Below, piece after piece: positions 18,102 through 27,468 of a stretch of 64,000 nucleotides of DNA (position 1 is its first letter; every line of letters starts with the position of its first letter). Below the pieces are notes generated by a model that saw only the letters and a program-made list of their open reading frames with translations, was not told the DNA's origin and did no database searches. The DNA comes from UBA6170 sp034429975 (lineage in GTDB: Bacteria > Chloroflexota > Anaerolineae > Anaerolineales > Anaerolineaceae). Position numbers and translations under genes: made by a program. Where the stretch lies: contig DAOUFM010000135.1 of NCBI GenBank assembly GCA_034429975.1, forward strand, positions 62,001 through 126,000, read 5' to 3'.

Positions 18102-18855
18102 GCTCTTTTTGAAGTAGTAAACCGATTGTTAGAAAGAATCCGAAAAATGCTCCGCTAAGAACAAGTAAATTGGTTTGATTTCGAATTGCTCGTGTTGGAA
18201 TCCGAGCTGGGATAATTTCTGAAAACTTTATACCAGGATAAATATTTTTTCCAAACTTAAATTCCTGGTCAAGAGTTTGATGCAACTCTTCGAACTGTTT
18301 TTGATCGGAGAACAAAGCTGAACAATCCATAAATGTTGGCAATGTGAAAACTGACTTTTCAACACAATTTTCATAAGATTGTTGCTTTCTCATCAGTTCT
18401 TCATATTTAATTGCATGAGTGTATGCAACCTCAAGCGACTTCTGGGATACCTGCCCCCAATGATTTGCCCAATTAACCGCAAGATCAGGATTGGTAGATT
18501 GACAACGGAAAAAGATGGAATTTACCTGACGTTCCAGAAAACAATTTTTCCGAAATTCAGCGGTAGTTAGAGGTTCATCTTTGATGTTAGCAATAGTCTC
18601 ATCGATGACTTCAGAAGATGAAAACAAACTCATCACATTTCCGATAACCTGGTCCTGCTCATATTGGGTTAGATGCCCAACTTCTTTAAAATTGATTACG
18701 ATTGAGATTTCTGATTGTGCCGTATAAATTGGGTGAAAAAAAAGTAAACTGGTAAATAAGGCGATCAGGCTCCCAATCAATCCTCCGATGATGAGCTTTC
18801 CCCAGTTTTTGCTGATAATGCTAACCAAAAATTGATTGTTTTTTTTCAATCCCAT
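18091..18855 (-). CDS. Chain-length regulator, Wzz-like
   Basis: 254 residues with the two-helix topology of polysaccharide co-polymerases: a transmembrane helix near 20-42 (KLIIGGLIGSLIALFTSLLF), a large extracytoplasmic segment with helical and Cys-containing regions, and a second helix near 225-245 (LLVLSGAFFGFFLTIG). No C-terminal tyrosine-kinase domain is attached. It would set modal chain length with the adjacent Wzy-like protein. A minus-strand TATAAT at 18883-18888 precedes the gene, with AGAGG unusually far (17 bases) from the ATG. Confidence 0.75.
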   Translation of the reverse strand: MGLKKNNQFLVSIISKNWGKLIIGGLIGSLIALFTSLLFFHPIYTAQSEISIVINFKEVGHLTQYEQDQVIGNVMSLFSSSEVIDETIANIKDEPLTTAEFRKNCFLERQVNSIFFRCQSTNPDLAVNWANHWGQVSQKSLEVAYTHAIKYEELMRKQQSYENCVEKSVFTLPTFMDCSALFSDQKQFEELHQTLDQEFKFGKNIYPGIKFSEIIPARIPTRAIRNQTNLLVLSGAFFGFFLTIGLLLQKEHEK

Positions 18856-18927
18856 AGTCTAATTTACAAATGCCTCTAGTTGATTATATGATGAATTAGA
18901 ATATTGTTCAGTTATAATTCTTAAATA

Positions 18928-21456
18928 ATGACAGAAAATCAGATTTTTCCTCGTAAATTATTTTTCTTTTTTTGCATAATTGAAGTAGTTGTGGCTTTTG
19001 TCAGTTTAATTATTATTCCGACAGATCCAAAAAATGTTATCTTTCTAGGCCTTTCTTATCAAAGACTTCTAATGTTATTCTTGGTCGGGGTGGGTTTCTG
19101 TTTTTTAGTTTATTCATTGATTAAATCAACCAAGTCTGTTATTTCCGATAGTAATTTCGTTTTAAAAACCAAAAAAATTTTCGAAAAATACGAGTGGCTC
19201 TATCTTTTTTTGCTTTTTATTTGTTGGACGGTAATTGTATTTCCAGCCTATCGATTTGGAAAATATCAGATTATTTACCAACGATTACAACCCATCTTGG
19301 TTTTATTTTTTTCAATTATTCTGACTTTTTTATTGCTGCTGAGATTACAAAGAACAAAAAATAATTTTTCCTGGGGATCTTTTATTCAATTGAAAACGAT
19401 ATACATTTTTTGGGGGATCGTTTTAATTGTATGGGTATTTATTCAAACCACCGGGATAGGAGTAACGATTGATCATGATTATTGGGGTGGAGGAGCTACT
19501 CCTATACTTCCGTTAACTCTTAATTTCTCCTTATTTATTGCACTTTTAATTTATTCAAAATATTCAAAAATCGACGGAAAGAACACAAATTCTCAAAGAA
19601 TTCAAAAACTATTTCCGATAATCCTCTTTTTTGCAGCCATCACCATATGGAATTTAGAACCGTTTACTCCTAATTTTTTCGCTCCCATGGTTAGACCTCC
19701 AAATTACGAATATTATCCCTATTCTGATGCTCAAATCTACGATATGACCGCTCAATCTCTGCTAAATGGGGAGGGATACTTTAATAGGGGGTACGTACAG
19801 AGACCATTGTATGGTTTTATGCTATTCATTTTTCATAACCTGGTTGGTCAAAAATATTTGAATGTAATTTTCGTTCAAACAATTCTTTATGCTTTTTTCC
19901 CAGTGATGATGTATTTTTTGGGAAAAAATTTATTCTCCCCGTTTTTTGGGGTTGGGCTTGGTTTTTTGTCTTTATTGAGAGAATTGACCGCTTTTCAAGC
20001 ATCCCCATTTATGGAGATTGTGCACTCAAAATTATATATGACTGACAATTGGGCAGGTTTTTTTGCTTTACTGCTCACGCTACTCTTTGTGATCTGGTAT
20101 TTGAATAAGCGGGAAAATAACTATCTTCTGATTCTAATCGGATCTATCGGGGGATTAAGTTTGTTAATGAGAATTAACCTTTTATTTATTTTTATCCCAT
20201 TAGTTGTCTATACTTTTTTTACAAGGCAAACTAGTAATAAAACCAGATTTATGAGGGTAGGCATTCTGATTGCTTCAACCGTACTCATCTTACTTCCCTG
20301 GATGTTTAGAAACTATTTCCAGATAGGAGAATTTGGTATTGAACCTCAAAAATTCCGCATGGTGATTGATTCCCGTTTTGAAATTGATAAAGAACAGGAA
20401 TTGCCTTCTGGCCAAATTAAACAAAATCCTATGCTTATGCCAGAAAATTTGAAAAAGAATACAAGCAGTGAAGGAAGCAACTTTTCTGTAATTCTCAATA
20501 TTTCTCGGTTTACAACTGCAAATTTCTTACATAACGAAATTCACTCAGTGTTAATCTTCCCGAATTCGCTATTTGCCGATTCAATAAAGTCAGTTGTTGC
20601 CAATAATTTGTACATACAGGAAAACTGGACTGGACAATTGAATTATCGGCAAATTACGGCCTTGATTATTAATTTATTTGTTATAAGTTTAGGAATCTCG
20701 GTTAGTTTTAAAAAATATAAGTTCTTTGGATTATTCCCATTATCTATTCATCTTTTTTACAATTTGTCGAACGGTTTCGCCAGAGTATCGGGTTGGAGAT
20801 ATGTACTGGTAACAGATTGGGCAATCATTCTTTACTATCTTGTTGGTTTTGTTTTTCTTCTTAGTATGTTATTTTCGCGTATTAATCTAATGATAATTGA
20901 CCCCAATTCAATCCTTTTTGATGCGATTGAAGGCGAAGGAAACAAATTTATCCAAAAGAAATCTACCTTGATGATTAGTATTGTTTTTATAGCAATTATT
21001 TCAATCGGGATGGTTTTGCCAGAAATATTTATTCAAAAAAAATACCCTGGAGAAATAACAAAAACCGAATTCATTCAGCAATTAAAAATGAATAATATGG
21101 ATAATGCAGTAGAATTAACTCTGGAATTACCTGACGACCCAAATTTGGTTTATTTACACACGAAAGCGTTTTATCCAAGATACTATGACCCTGGTGAAGG
21201 AGAGCCTGCAACAGATATTGAGTGGCTGCGTGCTAGAGATACCGGTAATTTGGGATTTATGATTGTAAATCCGATTATAACGGGAGCGTCTTTAATGACG
21301 GATGAGTCCCCTCAGTTCTTCCCTCATAATTCAGATGTATATATAATTGGCATTTGGAATAACTCCAAATTTGCTGGAAAATATCTGGCTGTAAAAACCT
21401 TATTTTTAACAAAAAGTAGAATTCCAATATTTTCTGATGGGCTTCTAACCAAATAA
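18928..21456 (+). CDS. Large polytopic membrane protein, GT39-like
   Basis: 842 residues. The first third has about six transmembrane helices; a central loop contains PYSDAQIYDMTAQSLLNGEGYF, the acidic DxxxYxxxA-type motif found in the first external loop of GT-C/PMT-like transferases, followed by about eight more helices and a roughly 150-residue soluble tail (20.99-21.46 kb). Likely transfers a sugar from a polyprenyl donor outside the membrane. TATAAT at 18913-18918 lies nine bases before the ATG with no ribosome site. Target unknown. Confidence 0.65.
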   Translation: MTENQIFPRKLFFFFCIIEVVVAFVSLIIIPTDPKNVIFLGLSYQRLLMLFLVGVGFCFLVYSLIKSTKSVISDSNFVLKTKKIFEKYEWLYLFLLFICWTVIVFPAYRFGKYQIIYQRLQPILVLFFSIILTFLLLLRLQRTKNNFSWGSFIQLKTIYIFWGIVLIVWVFIQTTGIGVTIDHDYWGGGATPILPLTLNFSLFIALLIYSKYSKIDGKNTNSQRIQKLFPIILFFAAITIWNLEPFTPNFFAPMVRPPNYEYYPYSDAQIYDMTAQSLLNGEGYFNRGYVQRPLYGFMLFIFHNLVGQKYLNVIFVQTILYAFFPVMMYFLGKNLFSPFFGVGLGFLSLLRELTAFQASPFMEIVHSKLYMTDNWAGFFALLLTLLFVIWYLNKRENNYLLILIGSIGGLSLLMRINLLFIFIPLVVYTFFTRQTSNKTRFMRVGILIASTVLILLPWMFRNYFQIGEFGIEPQKFRMVIDSRFEIDKEQELPSGQIKQNPMLMPENLKKNTSSEGSNFSVILNISRFTTANFLHNEIHSVLIFPNSLFADSIKSVVANNLYIQENWTGQLNYRQITALIINLFVISLGISVSFKKYKFFGLFPLSIHLFYNLSNGFARVSGWRYVLVTDWAIILYYLVGFVFLLSMLFSRINLMIIDPNSILFDAIEGEGNKFIQKKSTLMISIVFIAIISIGMVLPEIFIQKKYPGEITKTEFIQQLKMNNMDNAVELTLELPDDPNLVYLHTKAFYPRYYDPGEGEPATDIEWLRARDTGNLGFMIVNPIITGASLMTDESPQFFPHNSDVYIIGIWNNSKFAGKYLAVKTLFLTKSRIPIFSDGLLTK

Positions 21457-21466
21457 AAGGTGATAA

Positions 21467-22297
21467 TTGTTAAATAATAATAAATATTACGTTTATGACT
21501 CCAAAAATAAAACAGCGAAACCTTTGGAAGAACTCAAACAGGCTTATCATTATCGCTATTTAATTTCTCAATTATTGCGAAGGGATATTGTTACTCGTTA
21601 TAAACGTTCTTTTCTGGGTATTGGGTGGACTATGTTAAACCCTTTGGGTACAATGATTGTCTTGTCAATCGCCTTCTCTCAATTATTCAAAATGACTGAA
21701 GGGTATCCAGCTTATGTTTTATCAGGTTTAATTGCCTGGAATTTTTTCTCTCAAACAACCAATGCCAGCATGGTTAACTTGGTATGGGGTGGGGGATTAT
21801 TACAAAGGATTTACTTACCGCGAACATCCTTTGCTCTGGCTGCTATTGGTACCGGAATAGTAAACACTGTTCTAACCATTATCCCGCTGATTATCGTTAT
21901 GCTTATCTTAGGTGTGCCAATACGAGTAACATTTTTATTTTTCCCTATACCGCTATTTTTATTAGCATTATTTTCACTTGGGTTTGGATTAATTCTATCA
22001 ACATTGGCAGTCTATTTTCCTGATGTTGCTGAAATGTACCAAATTATATTAACCGCCTGGATGTACCTTACACCTATTATCTATCCTGAAGAAATTCTCC
22101 CTGAAAATATCCATTTTATAATTTCTACGTTTAACCCAATGTATAGCCTGGTGAAGCTTTTTCGAATTCCAATCTATTATGGTAGAATGCCAACAGCTAA
22201 TGAGTTTGTTCTTCCATTGATTCTGGCAATTGTTGTATTTATTGTTGGCTGGTTGTTTTTTACAAATCGTTCAGATGAATTTGCTTACCGAATTTGA
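21467..22297 (+). CDS. Polysaccharide ABC exporter permease (Wzm/TagG-like)
   Basis: ABC-2 type permease of 276 residues with six transmembrane helices. The N-terminal LLRRDIVTRYKRSFLGIGWTM is the conserved amphipathic segment of Wzm/RfbA/TagG permeases; GLIAWNFFSQT and LTPIIYPEEILP also match. It starts with TTG 21467 preceded by AAAGGTG. It pairs with the ATPase directly downstream to export a lipid-linked polymer through the inner membrane. Confidence 0.9.
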   Translation: MLNNNKYYVYDSKNKTAKPLEELKQAYHYRYLISQLLRRDIVTRYKRSFLGIGWTMLNPLGTMIVLSIAFSQLFKMTEGYPAYVLSGLIAWNFFSQTTNASMVNLVWGGGLLQRIYLPRTSFALAAIGTGIVNTVLTIIPLIIVMLILGVPIRVTFLFFPIPLFLLALFSLGFGLILSTLAVYFPDVAEMYQIILTAWMYLTPIIYPEEILPENIHFIISTFNPMYSLVKLFRIPIYYGRMPTANEFVLPLILAIVVFIVGWLFFTNRSDEFAYRI

Positions 22298-22308
22298 GGT
22301 ATACGAAG

Positions 22309-23046
22309 ATGGGCACAGTTATATGGCTTAATGATGTCTCCGTCGAATATCGAATTCCATCTGAAAGAATTGGAACATTGAAGGAATACGTTATTCGTGC
22401 GATCCAAAGAAAAATACAACAAAAGCGGTTTTTTGCTCTGAAAAATATTAATATAAAGATTAATAATGGTGAAGTATTTGGAGTTATTGGACATAATGGA
22501 GCTGGAAAAAGCACATTATTGAGACTCTTTGCTCGTGTCTTACCTCCTACGTATGGAAGGATAGAAATTGTTGGTAGCATTTCCCCATTATTGGAATTAG
22601 GTGCCGGATTTCATCAGGAATTATCAGGGCGTGAGAATGTATTCTTAAATGGGGCAATTTTAGGTTATTCTCGTGAAGAAATAAACAATAAATTTGATAG
22701 TATTGTTGAGTTTTCTGGTCTGAACAATTTTATCGATGCTCCTATTCGGACTTATTCTTCCGGAATGTGGGCTCGTTTAGGTTTTGCTGTGGCAACTGCT
22801 ACAAGACCTGATATTTTATTAGTAGATGAGGTTCTGGCTGTAGGTGATGAAGGGTTTCAAAAGAAGTGCTTTGATCGAATTGAAGATTTTCGCAATCATG
22901 GAACAACAATTGTGATTGTTGCCCACAATATGCAAACTATTAGAGATCGATGTTCACGGGTTAGCTGGTTAGATCATGGCAATTTGAAATTCACCGGAAA
23001 TCCAGAGGAGGCAATTGATATGTATCGAGAAAGTCAGAAAAATTAG
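22309..23046 (+). CDS. Polysaccharide ABC exporter ATPase (Wzt/TagH-like)
   Basis: Walker A is GHNGAGKSTLLR, the signature region YSSGMWARLGFAVA, Walker B ILLVDEVLAVGDEGF. LLELGAGFHQELSGREN is the typical Wzt sequence. About 245 residues, so the C-terminal carbohydrate-binding domain found in some Wzt proteins is absent; export should not require recognition of a specific chain terminus. ATG 22309 is preferred over TTG 22294 because GAGGT lies eight bases upstream. Confidence 0.92.
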   Translation: MGTVIWLNDVSVEYRIPSERIGTLKEYVIRAIQRKIQQKRFFALKNINIKINNGEVFGVIGHNGAGKSTLLRLFARVLPPTYGRIEIVGSISPLLELGAGFHQELSGRENVFLNGAILGYSREEINNKFDSIVEFSGLNNFIDAPIRTYSSGMWARLGFAVATATRPDILLVDEVLAVGDEGFQKKCFDRIEDFRNHGTTIVIVAHNMQTIRDRCSRVSWLDHGNLKFTGNPEEAIDMYRESQKN

Positions 23047-23053
23047 AGGTGTA

Positions 23054-23602
23054 ATGCAATTTGACAGATTTTCAATCAATGATTTGGTTCTGATTACCCC
23101 CAAGATATTTCAAGATGAAAGAGGAATATTTTTTGAAAGTTTTAATTATAGAGAATTCATAGTTAATGGAATTGAGGTAAATATTGCTCAGCAAAATCAA
23201 TCCGGATCAAAAAAAAATTCCCTCAGGGGCTTGCATTATCAATTATTAAATAGCCAGGGAAAATTAGTCAGAGCTATTAAGGGAGAGATCTTTGATGTAG
23301 CTGTTGATATTCGAAAATCATCGCCAACGTTTGGAAAATGGCAATCTGTTCTACTCAATGAAGAAAATAGACAGGCATTTTGGGTTCCTGCTGGATTTGC
23401 CCATGGATTTTATGTTATGAGTGACTGGGCTGAGGTGGAATATTTTACAACTGATTTTTACAATGCAGTTAGTGAAAGGACAATTATTTGGAATGATCCA
23501 ACGATTGGAATTCTTTGGCCTATTGAAGCCGGGCAACAACCGATCCTTTCAGAAAAAGATAATGCTGGGTTTAACTTAATGGATACTGAATTATATGAAT
23601 GA
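23054..23602 (+). CDS. rmlC: dTDP-4-dehydrorhamnose 3,5-epimerase
   Basis: Cupin enzyme for the third step of dTDP-L-rhamnose synthesis. Conserved motifs include FQDERGIFFESFN, QQNQSGSKKNSLRGLHYQ (active-site His in LRGLHYQ) and FWVPAGFAHGF. ATG 23054 is chosen over 23015 because AGAGGT lies just upstream and the family starts here. 182 residues is standard. It overlaps rmlB by 8 bases, and with rmlBAD makes a complete rhamnose pathway. Confidence 0.95.
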   Translation: MQFDRFSINDLVLITPKIFQDERGIFFESFNYREFIVNGIEVNIAQQNQSGSKKNSLRGLHYQLLNSQGKLVRAIKGEIFDVAVDIRKSSPTFGKWQSVLLNEENRQAFWVPAGFAHGFYVMSDWAEVEYFTTDFYNAVSERTIIWNDPTIGILWPIEAGQQPILSEKDNAGFNLMDTELYE

Positions 23603-24674
23603 GTTACGAAAAGTTTTAATCACAGGTGGAGCCGGTTTTATAGGTTCAAATTTTATTCATTTTATTCTAAGAAAAGAACCAACCTGGTTGGTCGTGAATT
23701 TGGATGCCTTGACCTATGCAGGCCATTTAGAAAATTTGGAAAATATAAGCTCAAAAAATTATACATTTATCCATGGTGATATCTGTGACCGTGAGCTCAT
23801 TGAGAAGATTTTCGAAGAATATAAATTTGATACGGTGGTTCATTTTGCCGCAGAATCTCATGTCGATCGGTCAATTGAAAAGCCGGATGCTTTTATTCAA
23901 ACAAATATTAATGGAACTTTCAATTTACTAGAAGCTGTAAAAAAAATATGGAAAAATGATGCCTCGAATGAATTTCAGAGATTTCATCATATTTCTACAG
24001 ACGAGGTATTTGGAATGTTAAAAAAAGGAGACCTTGCCTTTACAGAAAATAATCCTTATTTACCTAACTCTCCATATGCTGCATCCAAAGCTTCCAGTGA
24101 TCATTTAGTGCGGGCTTACCATCATACTTTTGGAATCCCTATCACAATAACCAATTGTTCGAATAATTATGGTCCGTTTCAGTTTCCGGAAAAACTAATA
24201 CCTCTCACAATTTTGAATGCAATAAAGGGAAAGCCCTTACCTGTTTATGGAGACGGTCAACAGATACGCGATTGGTTGTATGTGGAAGACCATTGTGAGG
24301 CAATTTTGGAAGTATTAACAAAAGGTGTTATTGGTCAAACTTATAATATTGGGGGAGAAAACCAATATCCAAATATCGAGATTGTTAAAATGATATGTAA
24401 ATTATTGGATAAATATCTGCTGAATTCTCCTTTTTCTACTCATGAACAATTAATTACTTTTGTTAAAGATCGACCTGGGCATGATTTTCGATATGATATG
24501 GATATTTCGAAAATTAAAAATGAATTAGGTTGGAGACCCAAAGTTTCTTTACAGGATGGGTTAAATCTTACTGTTCAATGGTATCTCAATCATGGTAAAT
24601 GGATCGAGAAGGTAACTGGAAATTCCGAATTTGAAAGTTGGATTGAAACAAATTATCAAAATAAAGGAAGGTAA
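23595..24674 (+). CDS. rmlB: dTDP-glucose 4,6-dehydratase
   Basis: Second step of dTDP-rhamnose synthesis. NAD motif TGGAGFIGSNF, AAESHVDRSIEKP, STDEVFG with the catalytic Asp-Glu pair, and YAASKASSDH carrying YxxxK. NCSNNYGPFQFPEKLIPL is diagnostic for the family. 359 residues is slightly longer than usual. It starts inside rmlC and is followed three bases later by rmlA. Confidence 0.96.
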   Translation: MNELRKVLITGGAGFIGSNFIHFILRKEPTWLVVNLDALTYAGHLENLENISSKNYTFIHGDICDRELIEKIFEEYKFDTVVHFAAESHVDRSIEKPDAFIQTNINGTFNLLEAVKKIWKNDASNEFQRFHHISTDEVFGMLKKGDLAFTENNPYLPNSPYAASKASSDHLVRAYHHTFGIPITITNCSNNYGPFQFPEKLIPLTILNAIKGKPLPVYGDGQQIRDWLYVEDHCEAILEVLTKGVIGQTYNIGGENQYPNIEIVKMICKLLDKYLLNSPFSTHEQLITFVKDRPGHDFRYDMDISKIKNELGWRPKVSLQDGLNLTVQWYLNHGKWIEKVTGNSEFESWIETNYQNKGR

Positions 24675-24677
24675 ATC

Positions 24678-25553
24678 GTGAAAGGTATTATTCTTGCCGG
24701 CGGTAAAGGAACCCGATTGTTCCCGCTGACACTTGCAATCAGTAAACAAATATTACCAGTATATGACAAGCCGATGATATATTATCCTTTATCGATGTTA
24801 ATGTTGGCAGGTATTCGAGATATCTTGATTATTAGCACACCAGATGATTTACCTCTATTCCAACGCTTGTTAGGGACGGGGAAACAATGGGGCTTGAATT
24901 TGTCGTATGCTCAACAGTCTTCTCCAAAGGGACTGGCTGATGCTTTTATCGTAGGTAAAGATTTTATCCAATCTGAATCAGTTTCATTGATCTTAGGAGA
25001 TAACATTTTTTATGGGCGGGGATTGGGTAAAATACTTCAAAATGCTTCTTCCCGTAAAAATGGAGCAACTATTTTTGCATATCCAGTTCGCGACCCTGAA
25101 AGGTATGGAGTAGTAGCTTTTGATGAAACCGGAAGAGCAAATAGTATTGAAGAAAAACCTGTTAAACCACGATCTCATTTTGCTGTACCAGGGATTTATT
25201 TTTATGATTCAAAGGTTACAGATTATGCGACAAATTTGAAACCATCGCCAAGAGGAGAACTGGAAATCACAGATATAAACCGGATTTACCTCGAAAATCA
25301 AGAACTTTATGTGGAAGTTCTAGGAAGAGGTGTTGCCTGGCTGGATGCAGGTAAACATGAGTCATTGTTGCAAGCTTCAACGTTTGTGCAAACAGTTCAG
25401 GAGAGACAGGGATTAATGATCTCTTGCCCAGAAGAAATTGCTTATCGGATGGGCTACATTTCACTTGACGAGTTGAATATGCTGGCTACTCAATATGAAG
25501 GCAATAGTTATGGCAATTATTTGATTTCTCTGATCAATGAGATAAACAAATGA
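24678..25553 (+). CDS. rmlA: Glucose-1-phosphate thymidylyltransferase
   Basis: First step of dTDP-rhamnose synthesis, joining dTTP and glucose-1-phosphate. The N-terminal GIILAGGKGTRLFPLT is the nucleotidyltransferase signature; KQILPVYDKPMIYYPLS and GRGVAWLDAGKHESL are RmlA-specific. It starts at GTG 24678, with AAGGAAGG upstream. 291 residues is standard. Its last codon overlaps the rmlD start via ATGA. Confidence 0.96.
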   Translation: MKGIILAGGKGTRLFPLTLAISKQILPVYDKPMIYYPLSMLMLAGIRDILIISTPDDLPLFQRLLGTGKQWGLNLSYAQQSSPKGLADAFIVGKDFIQSESVSLILGDNIFYGRGLGKILQNASSRKNGATIFAYPVRDPERYGVVAFDETGRANSIEEKPVKPRSHFAVPGIYFYDSKVTDYATNLKPSPRGELEITDINRIYLENQELYVEVLGRGVAWLDAGKHESLLQASTFVQTVQERQGLMISCPEEIAYRMGYISLDELNMLATQYEGNSYGNYLISLINEINK

Positions 25554-26440
25554 ATAATATCCTTCTATTAGGTAAAAATGGTCAATTAGGATATGAAGCT
25601 TATCGCGTGTTAATGTGTTTAGGTAAAGTCGTTGCGGTTGATTATCCTGAGATTGACTTCACCAAACCAAAGGATGTTATTAAATTTGTTGATGACCAAA
25701 AACCAGATTTGATTTTTAATGCAGCCGCTTACACGGATGTTGATCGTGCGGAAAAAGAAATTGGAAAAGCAAAATTAATAAATACCGATACCCCAGGTGA
25801 GCTTGGTCGTTATTGCCGTCGTTTTTCGATCCCTTTAATTCATTTTTCCACCGATTATGTGTTTGACGGCAATAAAAATGCCTTATATTCAGAGAATGAT
25901 AGGCCAAATCCTCAAAATATTTATGGAAAAACAAAACTCGATGGGGAATTGGAGATCATTGACAGTGATTGTAATTATTTTATTTTTCGAACCAGTTGGG
26001 TTTATAGTATGGGAGAAGGGGGATTTGTTAAAAAAGTTATTGATTGGGCACAGAAAAATGAAGAGTTAAGAATTGTTGATGATCAAATTGGAAATCCTAC
26101 CTGGTCCAGAAATTTGGCGATACTATCTATTGTTCCAATAATTAGAAATTTGGAAAGATTATTAACAATATTTGAACAAAAAAAGGGTATTTTCCATCTT
26201 GCAGGTGGCGGTTATACGTCCAGGTTTGAGTGGGCTAAAATCATCATTAATAATATTAAGAATGAAATACCATTAAAAGTTCAAAATATTCTGCCTGCTA
26301 AGACAAAAGATTTTCCTACCCCAGCTACACGACCTCTTTTTTCTGCCTTAGACTGCTCAAAATTTGTAAACGAATTTAATTTACAAATTCCTACCTGGGA
26401 AATAGCAATGAAGCTAATGTTGGAAAAACCGAATAAATAA
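25550..26440 (+). CDS. rmlD: dTDP-4-dehydrorhamnose reductase
   Basis: Final step of dTDP-L-rhamnose synthesis. It has the NAD(P) motif LLLGKNGQLGYE, NAAAYTDVDRAE, STDYVFDG and YGKTKLDGE with the YxxxK pair. 296 residues is normal. The order C-B-A-D differs from the enterobacterial B-D-A-C order. The gene closes the tightly packed rml operon; a 92-base gap follows before the glycosyltransferase. Confidence 0.95.
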   Translation: MNNILLLGKNGQLGYEAYRVLMCLGKVVAVDYPEIDFTKPKDVIKFVDDQKPDLIFNAAAYTDVDRAEKEIGKAKLINTDTPGELGRYCRRFSIPLIHFSTDYVFDGNKNALYSENDRPNPQNIYGKTKLDGELEIIDSDCNYFIFRTSWVYSMGEGGFVKKVIDWAQKNEELRIVDDQIGNPTWSRNLAILSIVPIIRNLERLLTIFEQKKGIFHLAGGGYTSRFEWAKIIINNIKNEIPLKVQNILPAKTKDFPTPATRPLFSALDCSKFVNEFNLQIPTWEIAMKLMLEKPNK

Positions 26441-26490
26441 CAATAAAAGATTTGTTATAGATCGACTTTATAGCATACAATTATCTTAAA

Positions 26491-26518
26491 TTGCAATGCT
26501 GACGACAACTATTATGAT
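26491..26518 (+). promoter_or_regulatory. Possible sigma70-type promoter for the GT2 gene
   Basis: TTGCAA (26491-26496), 16 bases, TATGAT (26513-26518), then 14 bases to the ATG. A partial inverted repeat around 26471-26500 overlaps the -35. Confidence 0.4.
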
Positions 26519-26532
26519 TATTTAGAGATTAT

Positions 26533-27426
26533 ATGGATCTGTCTATAAATATTGTAACTTTTAATTCTTTAGAACCATTAAAATCCTGTATTGAATCTTT
26601 AATTTTTTCGATTAACACTGAATTGGATTATGAAATTATTATTATTGATAATGCTTCCGCAGATGGAACATTACAATACATAGAATTAAATTACCCTCAA
26701 GTCTTTCTGATTAAAAACAAAACCAACCTTGGATATACAAAAGCTATGAATCAGGGCCTTCACGCTTCTAAAGGGAATTACCTGGTTCAGCTAAATCCGG
26801 ATGTTTTTGTTAATCCAAAAACTTTTCAAATGTTATTAAAATGGATGAATGAAAATCGAGATGTTGGAATTTCTATTCCAAAAGTATTGAATCGAGATGG
26901 TAGTTTACAAAAGCAATGTCGCCGCAGTTTTGCCCGTCCGCTTGAAGTGATTTCTTATTTTCTTAAATTAGATCATTTATTTCCAAGTCACAGAGTAATA
27001 GGAAATTATGTAAAATCATATTTGCCTGAGGATGAAATTTCTGAAGTTGATGCAGTATCTGGATCTTGTATGATAATCAGAAGAGAAGTTATAGATGAAA
27101 TTGGATTTTTAGACGAACGTTTTTTTGCTTATCAGGAAGATACTGACTTTTGTTTTAGAGCCAAGAAAACCGGTTGGAAAGTTTTTTATTTGCCTTTTGC
27201 TCAAGTTGTTCATTTGGGTGGAAGAGGGGGTTCTGGTTCCAATCTTTTTAAAGGAATTTATGAATGGCATCGATCATATTTTTTATATTATCGAAAAAAT
27301 TTAGCCCAGGATTATTTTATTCTAGTTAATTGGTTCATGTACCTGATGGTTGGTGTAAAATTATTTTTTGCGCTGATAGTTGCACTATTTGCTAAAGAAA
27401 AAATAGTAGGAACGAAAAAACCTTAA
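26533..27426 (+). CDS. Glycosyltransferase family 2, rhamnosyltransferase-like
   Basis: 297 residues with a GT-A domain: the N-terminal NIVTFNSLEPLKSCIESL, IIIDNASADGT, NLGYTKAMNQG, and the metal-binding acidic motif in QLNPDVFVNP. DERFFAYQEDTDFCFRAK and VVHLGGRGG are typical of WbbL-type rhamnosyltransferases. A hydrophobic C-terminal segment may anchor it to the membrane. Its position after rmlCBAD suggests use of dTDP-rhamnose. Confidence 0.85.
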   Translation: MDLSINIVTFNSLEPLKSCIESLIFSINTELDYEIIIIDNASADGTLQYIELNYPQVFLIKNKTNLGYTKAMNQGLHASKGNYLVQLNPDVFVNPKTFQMLLKWMNENRDVGISIPKVLNRDGSLQKQCRRSFARPLEVISYFLKLDHLFPSHRVIGNYVKSYLPEDEISEVDAVSGSCMIIRREVIDEIGFLDERFFAYQEDTDFCFRAKKTGWKVFYLPFAQVVHLGGRGGSGSNLFKGIYEWHRSYFLYYRKNLAQDYFILVNWFMYLMVGVKLFFALIVALFAKEKIVGTKKP

Positions 27427-27468
27427 AAAGAACTTATTTGAAATAAGGTTGATTTTCTATTCGATTAT

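Noticed and set aside
27433..27447. Small hairpin CTTATT/AATAAG between the GT2 gene and metG
   Set aside because: All-AT stem with a poor T tract; too weak to call a terminator.
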